In this document: in pieces, positions 41,270 to 50,723 of the stretch
How the letters are laid out: each line of letters starts with the position of its first letter
Position numbering within the stretch: the first letter of the stretch is position 1
Source of the DNA: Promineifilum sp.
Lineage (GTDB): Bacteria; Chloroflexota; Anaerolineae; Promineifilales; Promineifilaceae
Direction: 5' to 3'
Assembly: GCA_020634335.1 (NCBI GenBank)
Contig: JACKBY010000004.1
Span: 62,001-126,000 of the forward strand
DNA length: 64,000 nucleotides
The notes under the pieces: generated by a model
What the model was told of the DNA's origin: nothing
The model's database searches: none
The model's input: the letters and a program-made list of their open reading frames with translations, nothing else
Position numbers and translations under genes: made by a program

Positions 41270-43279
41270 TTATTCGATGTCGATGGCGTTGAAAGAGGCC
41301 AGATCGTAATCGGTCGAGCGCCACAGAGAGCTATAGGCGCACTCGGTCGTCAGATACCCCAGGCTCGAAGGTGTACACAAGAAAATATCGGCTCCATTAC
41401 CCTTCAATCCGGCAACACTGAACGAATCGAGGACCGTCAAGGCGATCTCTCCACCGGCGAGGACGTCGACCCCGCTGACATCTTCCGCTCCCAACCCGGC
41501 ATGGTGCGAGCCGTCAAAGTACACTTCCCAGGCCGCACCGTCGAAGCGCAGCAGATCTTCATCCTGACCTTTGGGCAACCCATCCACGAGGTAAGCGCCG
41601 GTTGTACTGACAAGAAGGTTGCCCGTTGCATCGAAGGCGATGGCGTCGACGTCCTCAGCATTGACCGTCAGCCCAAACATCGAGCCGTCGAAATAGAGGG
41701 AAAACACCCCGTCACTAAACTTGACAACGTCGCTGTCGTCCACCTTGCCGGGAATGCCGGGAACGTTGAGGGGCGCCAGAAAGCTGAGGTACAAGTCAGC
41801 GCCGTCGACGGCCAGCGCATCCACATTAGCCGAGGCGGGCAGACCGTAGGCTGTGCCATCGAAAACAAGCGCCCATTCACAGGTGGTTCCGTCAAAGCGC
41901 ATGATGTCCTCATCCGCGTAGGCGACGCCATCGATCTGGACGTTCTTCTTGGGGCTGACGTACACGTTGAAGGGCAAAGGATTGCAGACCGGGCCGGGGC
42001 CGGGGTCGCCGTCAACGTCATTTTCGCCGGTGATGACCAGCGGTTTATAGGCGGCATTGACGACTGATTCCACGTTGCCGACGGCCGTCTCCTCCGTGAA
42101 ACCAAGGGTGAACTGCTGTGGTAAAGTATTCAACAAACGACTGTTGCCGCTGCGGCCAAAGCCGAAGATAGTCATGGAATTCGTCGCATCAGCCGTGTAG
42201 CCGTCCACTTTTGAATCAGCCTGATGATGGATCAAAAAGAGGGAGCGGCCGTTGGCGCCGACGTTCGGATCAGACACGAAAATCCACTCGTCCCCGGCAA
42301 TATCGTTCGTCCACGTTCCCGAAGCTTTGATGGTGCTGCCGTCCGAGCGCGTCAAACGGTCTACCGCCGGTTCCAGTGCGCCGCCGGGCGTACCCTCATA
42401 GAGCCACCAATAGTTGGCCGTCCCCTGTCTCACGACAGTCATGCGCGCGTAATCGGGGAAGACGTCCCAGCGCACTTCCCAATCGCCATTGGGCTTGCTG
42501 GCCGACTTGAAGGTAGCCTTCAGCGCCCCATCGCTCAGCACCGTGGTCGTGGCGTTGTTGCGACCGGGGTGGAAGTAGCCGCCATCGTTGGGGTGCACCA
42601 TGTTGGGAATGCCGCGGAAATCGCCCGCGCCGCCTGCGGTCGTGTTCCAGCCGATCCAGTCGTTATTGTTTTTGTCCAGCAGTGTGGCGAATCCACCGCC
42701 CGGCTTGTGATAAAAGTACTCGGCGTCGCCGGTGCTGATCTGGATGCTCTGATACCCCTTGTGCGACACACCATCGGTCAACATCACCCGGTCGATGAAG
42801 GCCGGCGCGGTGAAGCCGCTCGCCGTATCAAAGTACAGGCGGTAGGTGCGTGTGGCGTTCGCGGCCGTGTGTCCGGCCATCAGAAACGTCAGCGTGCCGC
42901 GCGCCTTGTTGGTGGCCTGATAGTCGGCCGCCTTGTCAAACTGGAAAATCACAGCGTTATCGACCACACCGCCGTCGATCTCATCCAGACAGAGGGAATC
43001 GAGGTTGATCGCCCCCGCGCCGCCCTGCGCCGCCAGCAACGGAGTCAGGTTTAATTTGACTTCGACTGGTTTGTCGTCGCGTGCAAACCCTCCACCATTG
43101 ACGGTAATCGTTTGCTGATACCTTTGGCCCGAATTACAGGAGCCGAGAGCAATCGCCTGTCGAGCGCCCGGCCCAGCCAGAACACCCACAATGAGGACCG
43201 CAAGCACCGCAATCGCCACAAGCGTGCGGAGCTTTCGAAGCCGACCCGGATAGTTTCCAACCCGATATTGATACATCAT
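41270..43279 (-). CDS. Secreted paralogue with C-terminal FDGS repeats
   Basis: The 669-aa product has a long N-terminal signal/anchor region ('TLVAIAVLAVLIVGVLAG'). A domain homologous to the preceding gene follows ('IPNMVHPNDGGYFHPGR', 'YEGTPGGALE', 'FGRSGNSRLL'). Instead of the Thr-rich tail it carries three or four copies of an approximately 60-residue repeat: 'DEDIMRFDG', 'FSLYFDGSMFGL', 'EDLLRFDGAAWEVYFDGS'. The same repeats end the extracellular nuclease encoded next to it. ATG 43279 (MMYQYR) was chosen over 43315. Function is unknown; the repeats could form a propeller-like surface module. Confidence 0.72.
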   Translation of the reverse strand: MMYQYRVGNYPGRLRKLRTLVAIAVLAVLIVGVLAGPGARQAIALGSCNSGQRYQQTITVNGGGFARDDKPVEVKLNLTPLLAAQGGAGAINLDSLCLDEIDGGVVDNAVIFQFDKAADYQATNKARGTLTFLMAGHTAANATRTYRLYFDTASGFTAPAFIDRVMLTDGVSHKGYQSIQISTGDAEYFYHKPGGGFATLLDKNNNDWIGWNTTAGGAGDFRGIPNMVHPNDGGYFHPGRNNATTTVLSDGALKATFKSASKPNGDWEVRWDVFPDYARMTVVRQGTANYWWLYEGTPGGALEPAVDRLTRSDGSTIKASGTWTNDIAGDEWIFVSDPNVGANGRSLFLIHHQADSKVDGYTADATNSMTIFGFGRSGNSRLLNTLPQQFTLGFTEETAVGNVESVVNAAYKPLVITGENDVDGDPGPGPVCNPLPFNVYVSPKKNVQIDGVAYADEDIMRFDGTTCEWALVFDGTAYGLPASANVDALAVDGADLYLSFLAPLNVPGIPGKVDDSDVVKFSDGVFSLYFDGSMFGLTVNAEDVDAIAFDATGNLLVSTTGAYLVDGLPKGQDEDLLRFDGAAWEVYFDGSHHAGLGAEDVSGVDVLAGGEIALTVLDSFSVAGLKGNGADIFLCTPSSLGYLTTECAYSSLWRSTDYDLASFNAIDIE

Positions 43280-43414
43280 TCCACGTCCATTGAAACAGGT
43301 GATTTGGGAGATCATCGCCTTAACCCTAAGACGAAAGGATTAAGAGGATTGACTAAAGTATGGAACAGATCGCTTACGAACTCGTTTAAGGATGGGTCAA
43401 GATGTCGTGTGAGC

Positions 43415-43448
43415 AAAACGGGCGGCGTTCGCAAGGAACGCCGCCCGT
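43415..43448 (-). terminator. Intrinsic terminator of the ExeM/NucH-type nuclease gene
   Basis: A perfect 13-bp stem (43418-43430 pairing with 43436-43448) with a 5-nt loop is followed by TTTT on the minus strand. It lies 27 bp after the stop at 43475. Confidence 0.85.
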
Positions 43449-43474
43449 AATCTAATTACGCGACTCTACAACGC

Positions 43475-46400
43475 CTAGGGGATCAGATCGCCGTCAACGT
43501 GCAGACCGTCGATCTTCTTATTCAGGCCGTGATCGGCGGCGATGAAGTAAGGCCCGCTGAATTCGGCCGTGCCGAAATCATAGGCATAAACCATTGAGTG
43601 CCCGCCCACGGCGCTGTCGACGTTGAATGTTTTCTGCGTCGTCAGATACAACGTCTGCCCGTCGTCGCTGAGGCTGAGGCTATTGGTGCTGTTGCGCGGC
43701 ATGCCTTCGGCGCTGCCGTCCAACACCATGTGCCAGTAACCGGCAGTAACGTCGCCCAGACTCGTGGCGCAGAAGCCCAGCACGTCCTCGCCGCCGAATT
43801 TCAGCGACGCACCGGTGTAGTCGGTGACGCGGCCGGGGCCTTGGGTGCTAACGAGCAGGTAGGCCACACACGCGCCGCCGTTGATGGGCGAAGCCGAGCC
43901 GTCGAGCACTTGCAGCCCGTCGATCTTCTCCTGCGTCTTGATCGTCAGCTCAACGTCCGAGCCGTCGAAGTAGAGCGAAAACGCTGCGCCATCCCACATG
44001 ACCAGGTCCATCCCGTCCACAGTGAGGGGGATTCCAGGCACCGCGGCTTTGTTTTGGGCAAAGCTCATGACGACGTCATCGCCCGCTGTGTCGGGAATGG
44101 AGAAGGCGTTGATGTTGTGCTTGTTCCGCTTGGCTTGCAATCCGGCGGCCGAGCCGTCGAACCAGACCGACCAGGCGTTGCCGTCCCATTTCAGGATGTC
44201 TTCGCTGCCGAAGCTGAGCGGGCCAACGCTGCCGGGGGTGGTTGTGGAGACGTAGATGCCCGACGACGGGGTAACCGGCGTATTCAGGTCCAGGCCGACG
44301 ATGATCGGGTCGTGGTCGGATACGCGGAATGGATCGCTGCTATAGAAGCCGCTGATCTGCCCGGCCGACTTAAACTCGGTATTGTAGTCGAGTACAATCG
44401 GTTCGTCGGCATTGATGTGCCATTCGGCCACGCCGGCCACCTGCGTATAGAGCGACGGGCTAGCCATGGCGTAGTCCAGATAGCCCCACTCGCCGTCAAA
44501 GACGTAGGAGTAGGGATCGATGATCAGGTCCGCTGCCAGATCGACGTAGCCGGCGTTGACCAATACGTCAATGGGATCTTCCTTGGCGTAGCTGTTCAGG
44601 TCGCCAACGAGCAGGAAGTCGGTGTCGCCGCTGCCGGTGGGGTCGGTGGCGAACCAGTCGACGATGGCCTGGGCCGCCGCCGTGCGCGTACCGTTGCAGT
44701 TGCCGCCCGACGTGTCGGGCTGGTCATCGGGCGCGCCGCCGCAGTCCGAACCCTTCGATTTGAGATGGGCCACCGCCACGGTCACCCGTTCGCCGTTGCC
44801 GTCCTCAAAGGTCTGGGCCAGCACCGGCCGGTTCTTGCTGTCATCGAAGTTGGGGTCAACGGACGAGTCCAGGATCGAGAAGCCGCCGACGGGCGTTGCC
44901 GTGGCCGTCTTGTAGATCAGGCCGACCTTGATGGCGTCGCCGCCGATGACACCGGTGTCGATGAATGCGTAGGTTCCCGAACCGAACGCGGCGTTCAGGC
45001 CACTGACGATGTCCTCCAGGACGGGATCGCTGTTGTCGCCGGCCGGGGAGGCGTCAGCGTCATTTTCCAGTTCAACGAGACCGTACACATCCGCATTCAT
45101 TTCTACCAAGGCGTTGATCAGCTTGTCACGCTGGCGAGTGAACTCCGTGGCCGAGTCCGCGCCGCGACAATCCTGATTCTCCAGCGGGCCGCAGATATCC
45201 GGTCCGGCGTCTACCGTGGTAAAGAAGTTGAGCGTGTTGGAGCCGACGATCTTGAGCGTGCCGCTGACGGCGGGGGCGTCAGTCGGGCGCGGATTATCGT
45301 GATCCCAGGTGATAGTCCCCGTCGGCTGGATGCGGAAATCTTCCGTGGTGTCTAAGTAGTGCAGCACACCGGTCAAGCCGGTGGTCGTGTCACCGCCGCG
45401 CAGCGTGTTCGTGGCGCTGAGGCCGCCCGGTTCCGGATAGCGAACCGGATCGGGGTTCTGATTGGTCAGTCCGTCGTCGAGCGTAATGCTGCGCAGGACG
45501 TTGGCATCGCGCACGGCCTGGGCCGGCGCGCCGGGTTCGGCGGCATGGGTCGGGTTGGGCAAACGCCCGCCTTCGGACAACAGTACCTCGCCGAAGCGGC
45601 CGAGAGTGAATACTTCCGTCACGGTCAGTTCCTGCGGGAAGGTAACGAGCATGTTCTCGTACTTTTCGTAGTCGCTCAGCGCTGTGACAGGCAGGGTGAT
45701 CGTGGTGGCCGTCGGTAATGCATTGCCGGTGGAGCAGACCTGAACGTTCGTTGTGCTAGTCAGTTCGGTCAAGGTATCGGGCGCGTCGCCGAACTCGGTC
45801 ACGGTGCCGGTGAGGCGCACCTTGTCGCCGACGGCCACGTTTGTGGCCGGGTTCTGCCCGTCGAAGACGAAGACGGCCTCGGAAGTAGCCGGGTCGGCAT
45901 CGGCATCGGCATCTTCTTCCTGCAGGAAGTAGCCGCTCAGCTCGTTAGGTGGATCGGCCGTGTAATCCTGGAAGTCGCCGACGACAATACCCTCAACAGT
46001 GACCGATGTGGTCACCAGCGGGCTGGTCCCGCCGCTACCCTGCACGGCGCTGATGAGCGTCGCCGGATCGCCGCAGACCGCCACCGGCGCGGCGATCTGG
46101 AAGTCGAAAACATAGTCGGCGACCATGTTGTCCGGCGGATCATCGGTATCCTGATCGGCTACCTGCAGGTCGTCGACGGTGACGGTGACCGTCTCCCCGG
46201 CGGTGAAGTCGCTGGGGTCAAGGGTGAAGGTCGTGGGCCCGCCCGAAGGAGTCAGATTCTGGAGGCCGCTGCTGCTGCCGCTGACCGCAATCGTGCCGGT
46301 TATGGTGACCGTCTCGCTAAAGGTAATGTCGATATTGGTGTTGGCAGCCACGTTGGTGGCGTTGTCGACCGGGGTGGTGTCGGTAATAGTGGGGGCGGCG

Positions 46401-47020
46401 TCGCCGGAGCTACAATTGGCGGTGTGGCTGCCAAGTCCCGTGAAAATATCGACGGCGAAACCGTTCCACTCAGTTGCCGGATCGAAAGCGTCAGTCGTGT
46501 TGGTATCTCCGGCGCAAACAGTGTCTTTCCGCTGGAGGGTGTTGTCGGCCGTCGAGGTCAGGCCCGTTCCCCATTCTGTACCGGGGTCAGTGCCCAAAAC
46601 GCCGAACGAATCAACCACAACAGCGCCGGTCTTGCGGAGGGCGATGAAGTCATCACCGTTCCACAAGCCGGATGTGGTCGTCTGGTCAGCCTGAGCCAGT
46701 ATCGTCGCATTAGCGGCCGAGGCCGCAAAGACATAAACATCGCCATTGGCAACTGAGCCTGTCAGTGCAAACGTCGCAGTTGAGGTTCCACCGTTAAATG
46801 ATATGAATATCTCATAACCGCCAGTGCTCAAGTTGACGGCAGTGCCAGTGCCATTGTAAATCTCGAGAGCTTTGTTGTTGCTACTACCCTCGATGTACTC
46901 CGATATAAACAAATCCGTCGGGGGGGCCGCACGCACGACGTGAGACTGCGGGATCGCCAGGATCGCCAACAGACCAAGCGCCACGAAGGCCAAGCGAAAT
47001 ACACTACGTATGTGGGACAT
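43475..47020 (-). CDS. Extracellular endonuclease, ExeM/NucH type, with LTD, Ig-like and FDGS-repeat modules
   Basis: The 1181-aa secreted protein has a signal peptide and then a lamin-tail domain ('LFISEYIEGSSNNKALEIYN', about 37-190). A Big_5-like Ig domain ('TPVDNATNVAANTNIDITF') and an OB-type domain ('VTVEGIVVGDFQ') follow. The exo/endonuclease/phosphatase domain (about 590-920) has 'DVYGLVELEND', 'AVAHLKSKGSDC', 'LLVGDLNSYAKEDP' and 'RVSDHDPIIVGLDL'. The tail (about 935-1181) repeats 'FGSEDILKWDGNAWSVWFDG'-type units. The protein should digest external DNA, for example from matrix or prey. Four neighbouring genes are also exported. ATG 47020 is preceded by GAGGAG. Confidence 0.9.
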   Translation of the reverse strand: MSHIRSVFRLAFVALGLLAILAIPQSHVVRAAPPTDLFISEYIEGSSNNKALEIYNGTGTAVNLSTGGYEIFISFNGGTSTATFALTGSVANGDVYVFAASAANATILAQADQTTTSGLWNGDDFIALRKTGAVVVDSFGVLGTDPGTEWGTGLTSTADNTLQRKDTVCAGDTNTTDAFDPATEWNGFAVDIFTGLGSHTANCSSGDAAPTITDTTPVDNATNVAANTNIDITFSETVTITGTIAVSGSSSGLQNLTPSGGPTTFTLDPSDFTAGETVTVTVDDLQVADQDTDDPPDNMVADYVFDFQIAAPVAVCGDPATLISAVQGSGGTSPLVTTSVTVEGIVVGDFQDYTADPPNELSGYFLQEEDADADADPATSEAVFVFDGQNPATNVAVGDKVRLTGTVTEFGDAPDTLTELTSTTNVQVCSTGNALPTATTITLPVTALSDYEKYENMLVTFPQELTVTEVFTLGRFGEVLLSEGGRLPNPTHAAEPGAPAQAVRDANVLRSITLDDGLTNQNPDPVRYPEPGGLSATNTLRGGDTTTGLTGVLHYLDTTEDFRIQPTGTITWDHDNPRPTDAPAVSGTLKIVGSNTLNFFTTVDAGPDICGPLENQDCRGADSATEFTRQRDKLINALVEMNADVYGLVELENDADASPAGDNSDPVLEDIVSGLNAAFGSGTYAFIDTGVIGGDAIKVGLIYKTATATPVGGFSILDSSVDPNFDDSKNRPVLAQTFEDGNGERVTVAVAHLKSKGSDCGGAPDDQPDTSGGNCNGTRTAAAQAIVDWFATDPTGSGDTDFLLVGDLNSYAKEDPIDVLVNAGYVDLAADLIIDPYSYVFDGEWGYLDYAMASPSLYTQVAGVAEWHINADEPIVLDYNTEFKSAGQISGFYSSDPFRVSDHDPIIVGLDLNTPVTPSSGIYVSTTTPGSVGPLSFGSEDILKWDGNAWSVWFDGSAAGLQAKRNKHNINAFSIPDTAGDDVVMSFAQNKAAVPGIPLTVDGMDLVMWDGAAFSLYFDGSDVELTIKTQEKIDGLQVLDGSASPINGGACVAYLLVSTQGPGRVTDYTGASLKFGGEDVLGFCATSLGDVTAGYWHMVLDGSAEGMPRNSTNSLSLSDDGQTLYLTTQKTFNVDSAVGGHSMVYAYDFGTAEFSGPYFIAADHGLNKKIDGLHVDGDLIP

Positions 47021-47217
47021 AGTTTTGATATCTCCTCTATATGAGAATATGATGCGCCGCTGGGCCGTAGCTGCGGCGCGTGGATTTTCGGCCCCTACTT
47101 ACCTTCTCCAACCCCGTTCCCGTATAGTTTATCAGGTTATGAAAAACACAATAGTAATTGACCTTAAATTTTCCTCAAATCGCCTATACGCGAAAATCGC
47201 GTACAGGCCTGATCCCG

Positions 47218-47226
47218 TGCTATACT
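47218..47226 (+). promoter_or_regulatory. Extended -10 promoter abutting the methyltransferase start
   Basis: TGC-TATACT ends seven bases before the GTG at 47234, and no ribosome site is present, so a leaderless mRNA is expected. A short hairpin, TACGCG-AAAAT-CGCGTA, at 47187-47203 just upstream could be an operator. The remainder of 47021-47217 holds no evident gene. Confidence 0.45.
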
Positions 47227-47233
47227 TCCGACC

Positions 47234-47860
47234 GTGTATGAAGACGTGATCCCCTCTCTGCAACAAGCCTACGACCGCCACGCCGCCCAGCGCGACGCGG
47301 CCGGCCTGGCAGACTGGAAGATTGCCGAACGCCAGGACTTTGCCTCGCGCCTGCGCTCAGAAGGCAAGCGCACCTTGCTGGAGATCGGCGCGGGGCCGGG
47401 CCATTCCAGCGCCTGGTTCCGCGACCAGGGCTTCGACGTGACCTGCACCGATCTCTCCCCGGCGATGGTCGCTCTCTGCCGGGCCAAGGGCCTGGACGCC
47501 CACGTGATGGACTTCCTCCACCTCGACTTCCCGCCCGCCTCGTTCGACGCCGTGTTCGCCCTCAACTGCCTGCTCCACGTGCCCGGCGACGATCTGGCGC
47601 GCGTGCTGGCCGCCGTTCACCGGCTGCTGCGGCCGGGAGGCCTGTTCTTCTACGGCGTCTACGGCGGCTACTCGTTCGAGGGCATCTTTCCTGATGACCA
47701 CCACACCCCGCCCCGCTACTTCGTCTTCTACCCCGACGACGAACTGCGGCGGCGCGTCGCGCCCTGGTTCGACGAAGTTTCGTTTCGCGCCATCCCGCTG
47801 GAGGATGAGGCGGAGTCGCATTTCCAATCGCTCATCCTGCGGCCGAAGGAGTTGGCCTGA
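47234..47860 (+). CDS. Class I SAM-dependent methyltransferase
   Basis: The 208-aa protein carries motif I 'LLEIGAGPGHSS' (about 48-59), 'VTCTDLSPAMVALCRAKG' (acidic loop for the SAM ribose) and 'LHVPGDDL', typical of the Methyltransf_11/25 group. The start is GTG at 47234; the overlapping ATG is in another frame. The substrate is unknown. Its stop overlaps the next ATG (TGATG), coupling it to a metallophosphatase. Confidence 0.85.
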   Translation: MYEDVIPSLQQAYDRHAAQRDAAGLADWKIAERQDFASRLRSEGKRTLLEIGAGPGHSSAWFRDQGFDVTCTDLSPAMVALCRAKGLDAHVMDFLHLDFPPASFDAVFALNCLLHVPGDDLARVLAAVHRLLRPGGLFFYGVYGGYSFEGIFPDDHHTPPRYFVFYPDDELRRRVAPWFDEVSFRAIPLEDEAESHFQSLILRPKELA

Positions 47861-48636
47861 TGTTCGTCATGGGCGACATCCACGGCCAGTTCGACAAGAT
47901 GTGCGCCGCGCTGCTGACGGCCGAGCTGATCGATCCCGCCTACAACTGGCGCGGTGGCACGGCCGTGCTGTGGTTCATGGGCGACTACTTCGACCGTGGC
48001 CCGGACGGTATCGCCGCCATCGATCTCATCCGCTCGCTGCAAGGCCAGGCGGCCGCGGCGGGCGGGCGTGTGGGCGCGCTGTTGGGCAATCACGACGTAC
48101 TCATTCTGGCTGCCAGGCAACTCGGCCAGCGGCCCAGCAGCGGGCCTGGCGGCACATTCCTGGCCAGCTGGCGCAACAATGGCGGCGAAGAATCCGACCT
48201 GGCCCAGCTAACGGACGAACGCGTGGCGTGGCTGCGGTCCCGGCCCGCGCTGGCCCTGGAATGTGAACGCCTGCTGGCCCACGCCGACGCGACGTTCTAC
48301 CAGGTCTACGGTCGCACCATTGAAGCGGTCAACCGCAACCTGGGAGCGCTGCTGCAGAGCGACGACACCAGAGCCTGGGACCTGTTGCTCGACTATTTCT
48401 CGCAGCGGCGCGCCTTCCAGGATCGCGACCTTGGCCCGGCGCGGGTCGGCCGCGTGCTGGCCCTCTACGGTGGGCGGCAGCTGGTCCACGGCCACACCCC
48501 CATTCCCAAACTCGCTGATCTCAAGCCCCAGGACGTGACTGCGCCCCACGTTTATGCCGATGGCCTTGCCGTTGATGTAGACGCCGCGATGTACATGGGC
48601 GGCCCCGGCTTCGTGGCCTGCCTGCCGAACCTATAG
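47860..48636 (+). CDS. Calcineurin-like metallophosphatase
   Basis: The 258-aa enzyme shows the complete dimetal signature: 'MGDIHGQFDK', 'WFMGDYFDRGPDG', 'LLGNHD' and 'LVHGHTPIP'. The pattern is close to bacterial PPP-type Ser/Thr phosphatases and diadenosine tetraphosphatases. It overlaps the methyltransferase stop by one base. Substrate is unresolved. Confidence 0.85.
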   Translation: MFVMGDIHGQFDKMCAALLTAELIDPAYNWRGGTAVLWFMGDYFDRGPDGIAAIDLIRSLQGQAAAAGGRVGALLGNHDVLILAARQLGQRPSSGPGGTFLASWRNNGGEESDLAQLTDERVAWLRSRPALALECERLLAHADATFYQVYGRTIEAVNRNLGALLQSDDTRAWDLLLDYFSQRRAFQDRDLGPARVGRVLALYGGRQLVHGHTPIPKLADLKPQDVTAPHVYADGLAVDVDAAMYMGGPGFVACLPNL

Positions 48637-48690
48637 ATCGATCATTAGCTACAGCTACTCACGGATAAAACAGATTTAGGAGGTGGCCCC

Positions 48691-49449
48691 ATGCGAGTCG
48701 CAATTTTTTCTGACGTGCACGGCAATCTGAGCGCTCTGGAGATCGTTCTGGCCGACATCGAACGGCAATCGCCGGACCTGATCGTCTTTGCCGGCGACCT
48801 TTGCCTCTTCGGCCCCCGCCCGGCAGAGTGCCTGCGGCTGGTGCTGGAGCGGCAATTGCCGTCGGTCATCGGCAACACCGACGCCTGGCTGGCCGACGCC
48901 TCAACGCCCCCGGAACACCACCCCGAAGCGATCGAGTGGACGCGCGGCCAACTCTCGCCGGATGAGTTGGCCCGGCTGGGCGGGCTGCCCTTCGCCTTGC
49001 GTCTTTCCCCCACAGCGCGCGCCGCCGACGACTTGCTCATCGTCCACGCCAATCCGCGCGACTGGACCCAAATCGTTTTCCCCCCAGAGGCCGAGCAGAT
49101 CGAGCGCTGGGGCAAGGTGCGGCAAAGCGACGCCGAGCTGAAGCAGCTGTTCGGCGGGCTGGAGGCGGCCGTGGTGGCCTACGGCCATCTCCACATTCCC
49201 AGCGTGCGGCCCTGGGGTGATCTAACACTGGTCAATGTCAGTTCGGTCAGTATGCCCGGCGACGGCGACGGCCGGGCCAAGTATGCCTTGCTGGAGTGGC
49301 GCGACGGCCACTGGTCAGCCAGACACACTCGCTTGAGCTACGACACAATCGCAGAAAGCGATGCTTTCCGCGAAAACCAGCCACCTCGCTGGGAAGAAGC
49401 CGTCGCCTCGCTGGCCAAGGATGGCTATTACTACCCGCAACGAATCTAG
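48691..49449 (+). CDS. YfcE-like metallophosphoesterase
   Basis: The 252-aa product has 'IFSDVHGNLSALEIVL', 'VFAGDLCLFGP', 'VIGNTDAWL' and 'VVAYGHLHIP', the usual metal sites of the YfcE/MJ0936 group. A strong AGGAGG ribosome site precedes ATG 48691. It lies 54 bp after another metallophosphatase, unlike it in sequence, so the two probably have different substrates. Confidence 0.85.
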   Translation: MRVAIFSDVHGNLSALEIVLADIERQSPDLIVFAGDLCLFGPRPAECLRLVLERQLPSVIGNTDAWLADASTPPEHHPEAIEWTRGQLSPDELARLGGLPFALRLSPTARAADDLLIVHANPRDWTQIVFPPEAEQIERWGKVRQSDAELKQLFGGLEAAVVAYGHLHIPSVRPWGDLTLVNVSSVSMPGDGDGRAKYALLEWRDGHWSARHTRLSYDTIAESDAFRENQPPRWEEAVASLAKDGYYYPQRI

Positions 49450-49480
49450 GCCGATCAACCACGGGGCTTGGCCCGCGCAC

Positions 49481-50014
49481 TCACGCGGCCGAAGGTGGGT
49501 AATTATCCACATCATGCTGAAGGCTACCGGCCAGGCCTTCCACGCGCGGCAGGACGCTGAAGCTGCCGTCAGTCTCCAAAATGACGGCTTCCACCTCATC
49601 CATCACGCTATGGCCCGTGGCGCGAATGACGGCGCGCACCTCACTCTCCGTCACACGTTGTTGCCGGAGCGGCCGTTCGAGCATCCGGCCTTGATAAAAC
49701 AGCAGCGTGGGATCGGCTTTGACGAGGCGGCTAAAGGCGGCCCACCGAACGGAAGACCAGGTGACGATGAACTGCAAGCCGATGAGCAAAACAAAGGCCG
49801 CCACGCCTTCGGCCAGGGTCACGTCTTTGGAAAGCAGCACAGTCGCCAGTGTCGAGCCAAGAGCGACGGTAATAACCAGATCAAAAGCGTTGAGCTTGGT
49901 CAGCGTGCGCTTGCCTGAAATAAGGAGCAGCGCGACCAATGCGCCATAAGCCAGCGTTCCGATCACCAGCGTGCGCAGAATACCTGCCCAGGATTCAAAA
50001 AACATTGAAGACAT
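49481..50014 (-). CDS. DUF421 (YetF/YcaP-like) membrane protein
   Basis: The 177-aa protein has three N-terminal helices ('TLVIGTLAYGALVALLLISG', then two more) and the family signature 'GKRTLTKLNAFDLVITVALG'. The C-terminal soluble beta domain has 'LLFYQGRML' and 'VEAVILETDGSFSVLP'. Homologues in spore formers (YetF) affect germination; elsewhere the role is unknown. AAGGAG lies before ATG 50014. It converges with the metallophosphoesterase gene. Confidence 0.88.
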   Translation of the reverse strand: MSSMFFESWAGILRTLVIGTLAYGALVALLLISGKRTLTKLNAFDLVITVALGSTLATVLLSKDVTLAEGVAAFVLLIGLQFIVTWSSVRWAAFSRLVKADPTLLFYQGRMLERPLRQQRVTESEVRAVIRATGHSVMDEVEAVILETDGSFSVLPRVEGLAGSLQHDVDNYPPSAA

Positions 50015-50172
50015 GAATAACTCCTTGTCAGGAAAAGCTTGGAAGACTTGTGCGCGTAGTCGCCGGATACTCTAGTAGAATTGTAACGTAATCAACCTAA
50101 CCCATCGTCCGGCTCCTCAAATCGGGTTATGATTCGCGCGCACGTCCCATTAATCACGACGGAAAGGAAAGC

Positions 50173-50655
50173 ATGACACAGACAAAAAAAGAGGTAATTC
50201 AAGCAAAACTATCGGCTATCCGTGACGAACTGAACGCCACCGTGCGCGCTCTGACGCCCGAACAGTGGTCGACCAAGGCCTATTCCGAGGGATCGGAGTG
50301 GCAGGTGATAGACATCCTGCGCCACGTGGCGGACTCGGAGCGGGGAATGACCAGCCTGATGATACAGATCAAAGGCGGCGGCGATGGCGTTCCGGCGGAT
50401 TTCGACCTGACGCGCTGGAACCAGCGAGTCGTCAGCAAGCTGGCCGACAAAGGGCCGCAAGACCTTGTCGACGGCATGGCCCAAAATCGCGTGGCCTTGT
50501 TCGCTTTCATCGACGAACTGGAAGACGAAGATTGGGGGAAAAAGGGACGCCACGCCAGTCTGAAGATCATGACCATCGAGGAAGTCTGCCACCTCATCGC
50601 CGATCATGAAGCCCTCCACTTGGCGGGTATTCGCGAGGCACTATCAACCAATTAA
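50173..50655 (+). CDS. DinB-family protein
   Basis: The 160-aa helical-bundle protein has 'WQVIDILRHVADSERGM' and 'EVCHLIADHEALHLAGI', giving the three-His metal site. GGAAAG precedes ATG 50173. It stands alone, with a long AT-rich hairpin after its stop. It is only distantly similar to the DinB protein at 33484. Confidence 0.8.
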   Translation: MTQTKKEVIQAKLSAIRDELNATVRALTPEQWSTKAYSEGSEWQVIDILRHVADSERGMTSLMIQIKGGGDGVPADFDLTRWNQRVVSKLADKGPQDLVDGMAQNRVALFAFIDELEDEDWGKKGRHASLKIMTIEEVCHLIADHEALHLAGIREALSTN

Positions 50656-50656
50656 G

Positions 50657-50719
50657 AATTACGAATTACGAGTGGGGAACGAGCTCTTCATTCCCAATTC
50701 GTAATTCGTAATTCGTAAC
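50657..50719. repeat. Inverted repeat built from 7-bp ATTCGTA units, terminator-like
   Basis: The left arm (50657-50679, with two AATTACG units and GGGGAA) pairs with the right arm (50691-50719, TTCCC followed by three ATTCGTA units). The hairpin fills the whole gap between convergent dinB and the PhyH gene. Such AATTACG-repeat hairpins recur between genes in many bacteria and produce spurious NYELRI-type reading frames; I read it as a repeat-derived bidirectional terminator. Confidence 0.6.
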
Positions 50720-50723
50720 TACC

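Noticed and set aside
43598..45355. 585-aa open frame opposite the ExeM/NucH-type nuclease
   Set aside because: It is an antisense shadow of a GC-rich gene with clear domains on the other strand; its protein is rich in Val/Gly/Arg and shows no family motif.
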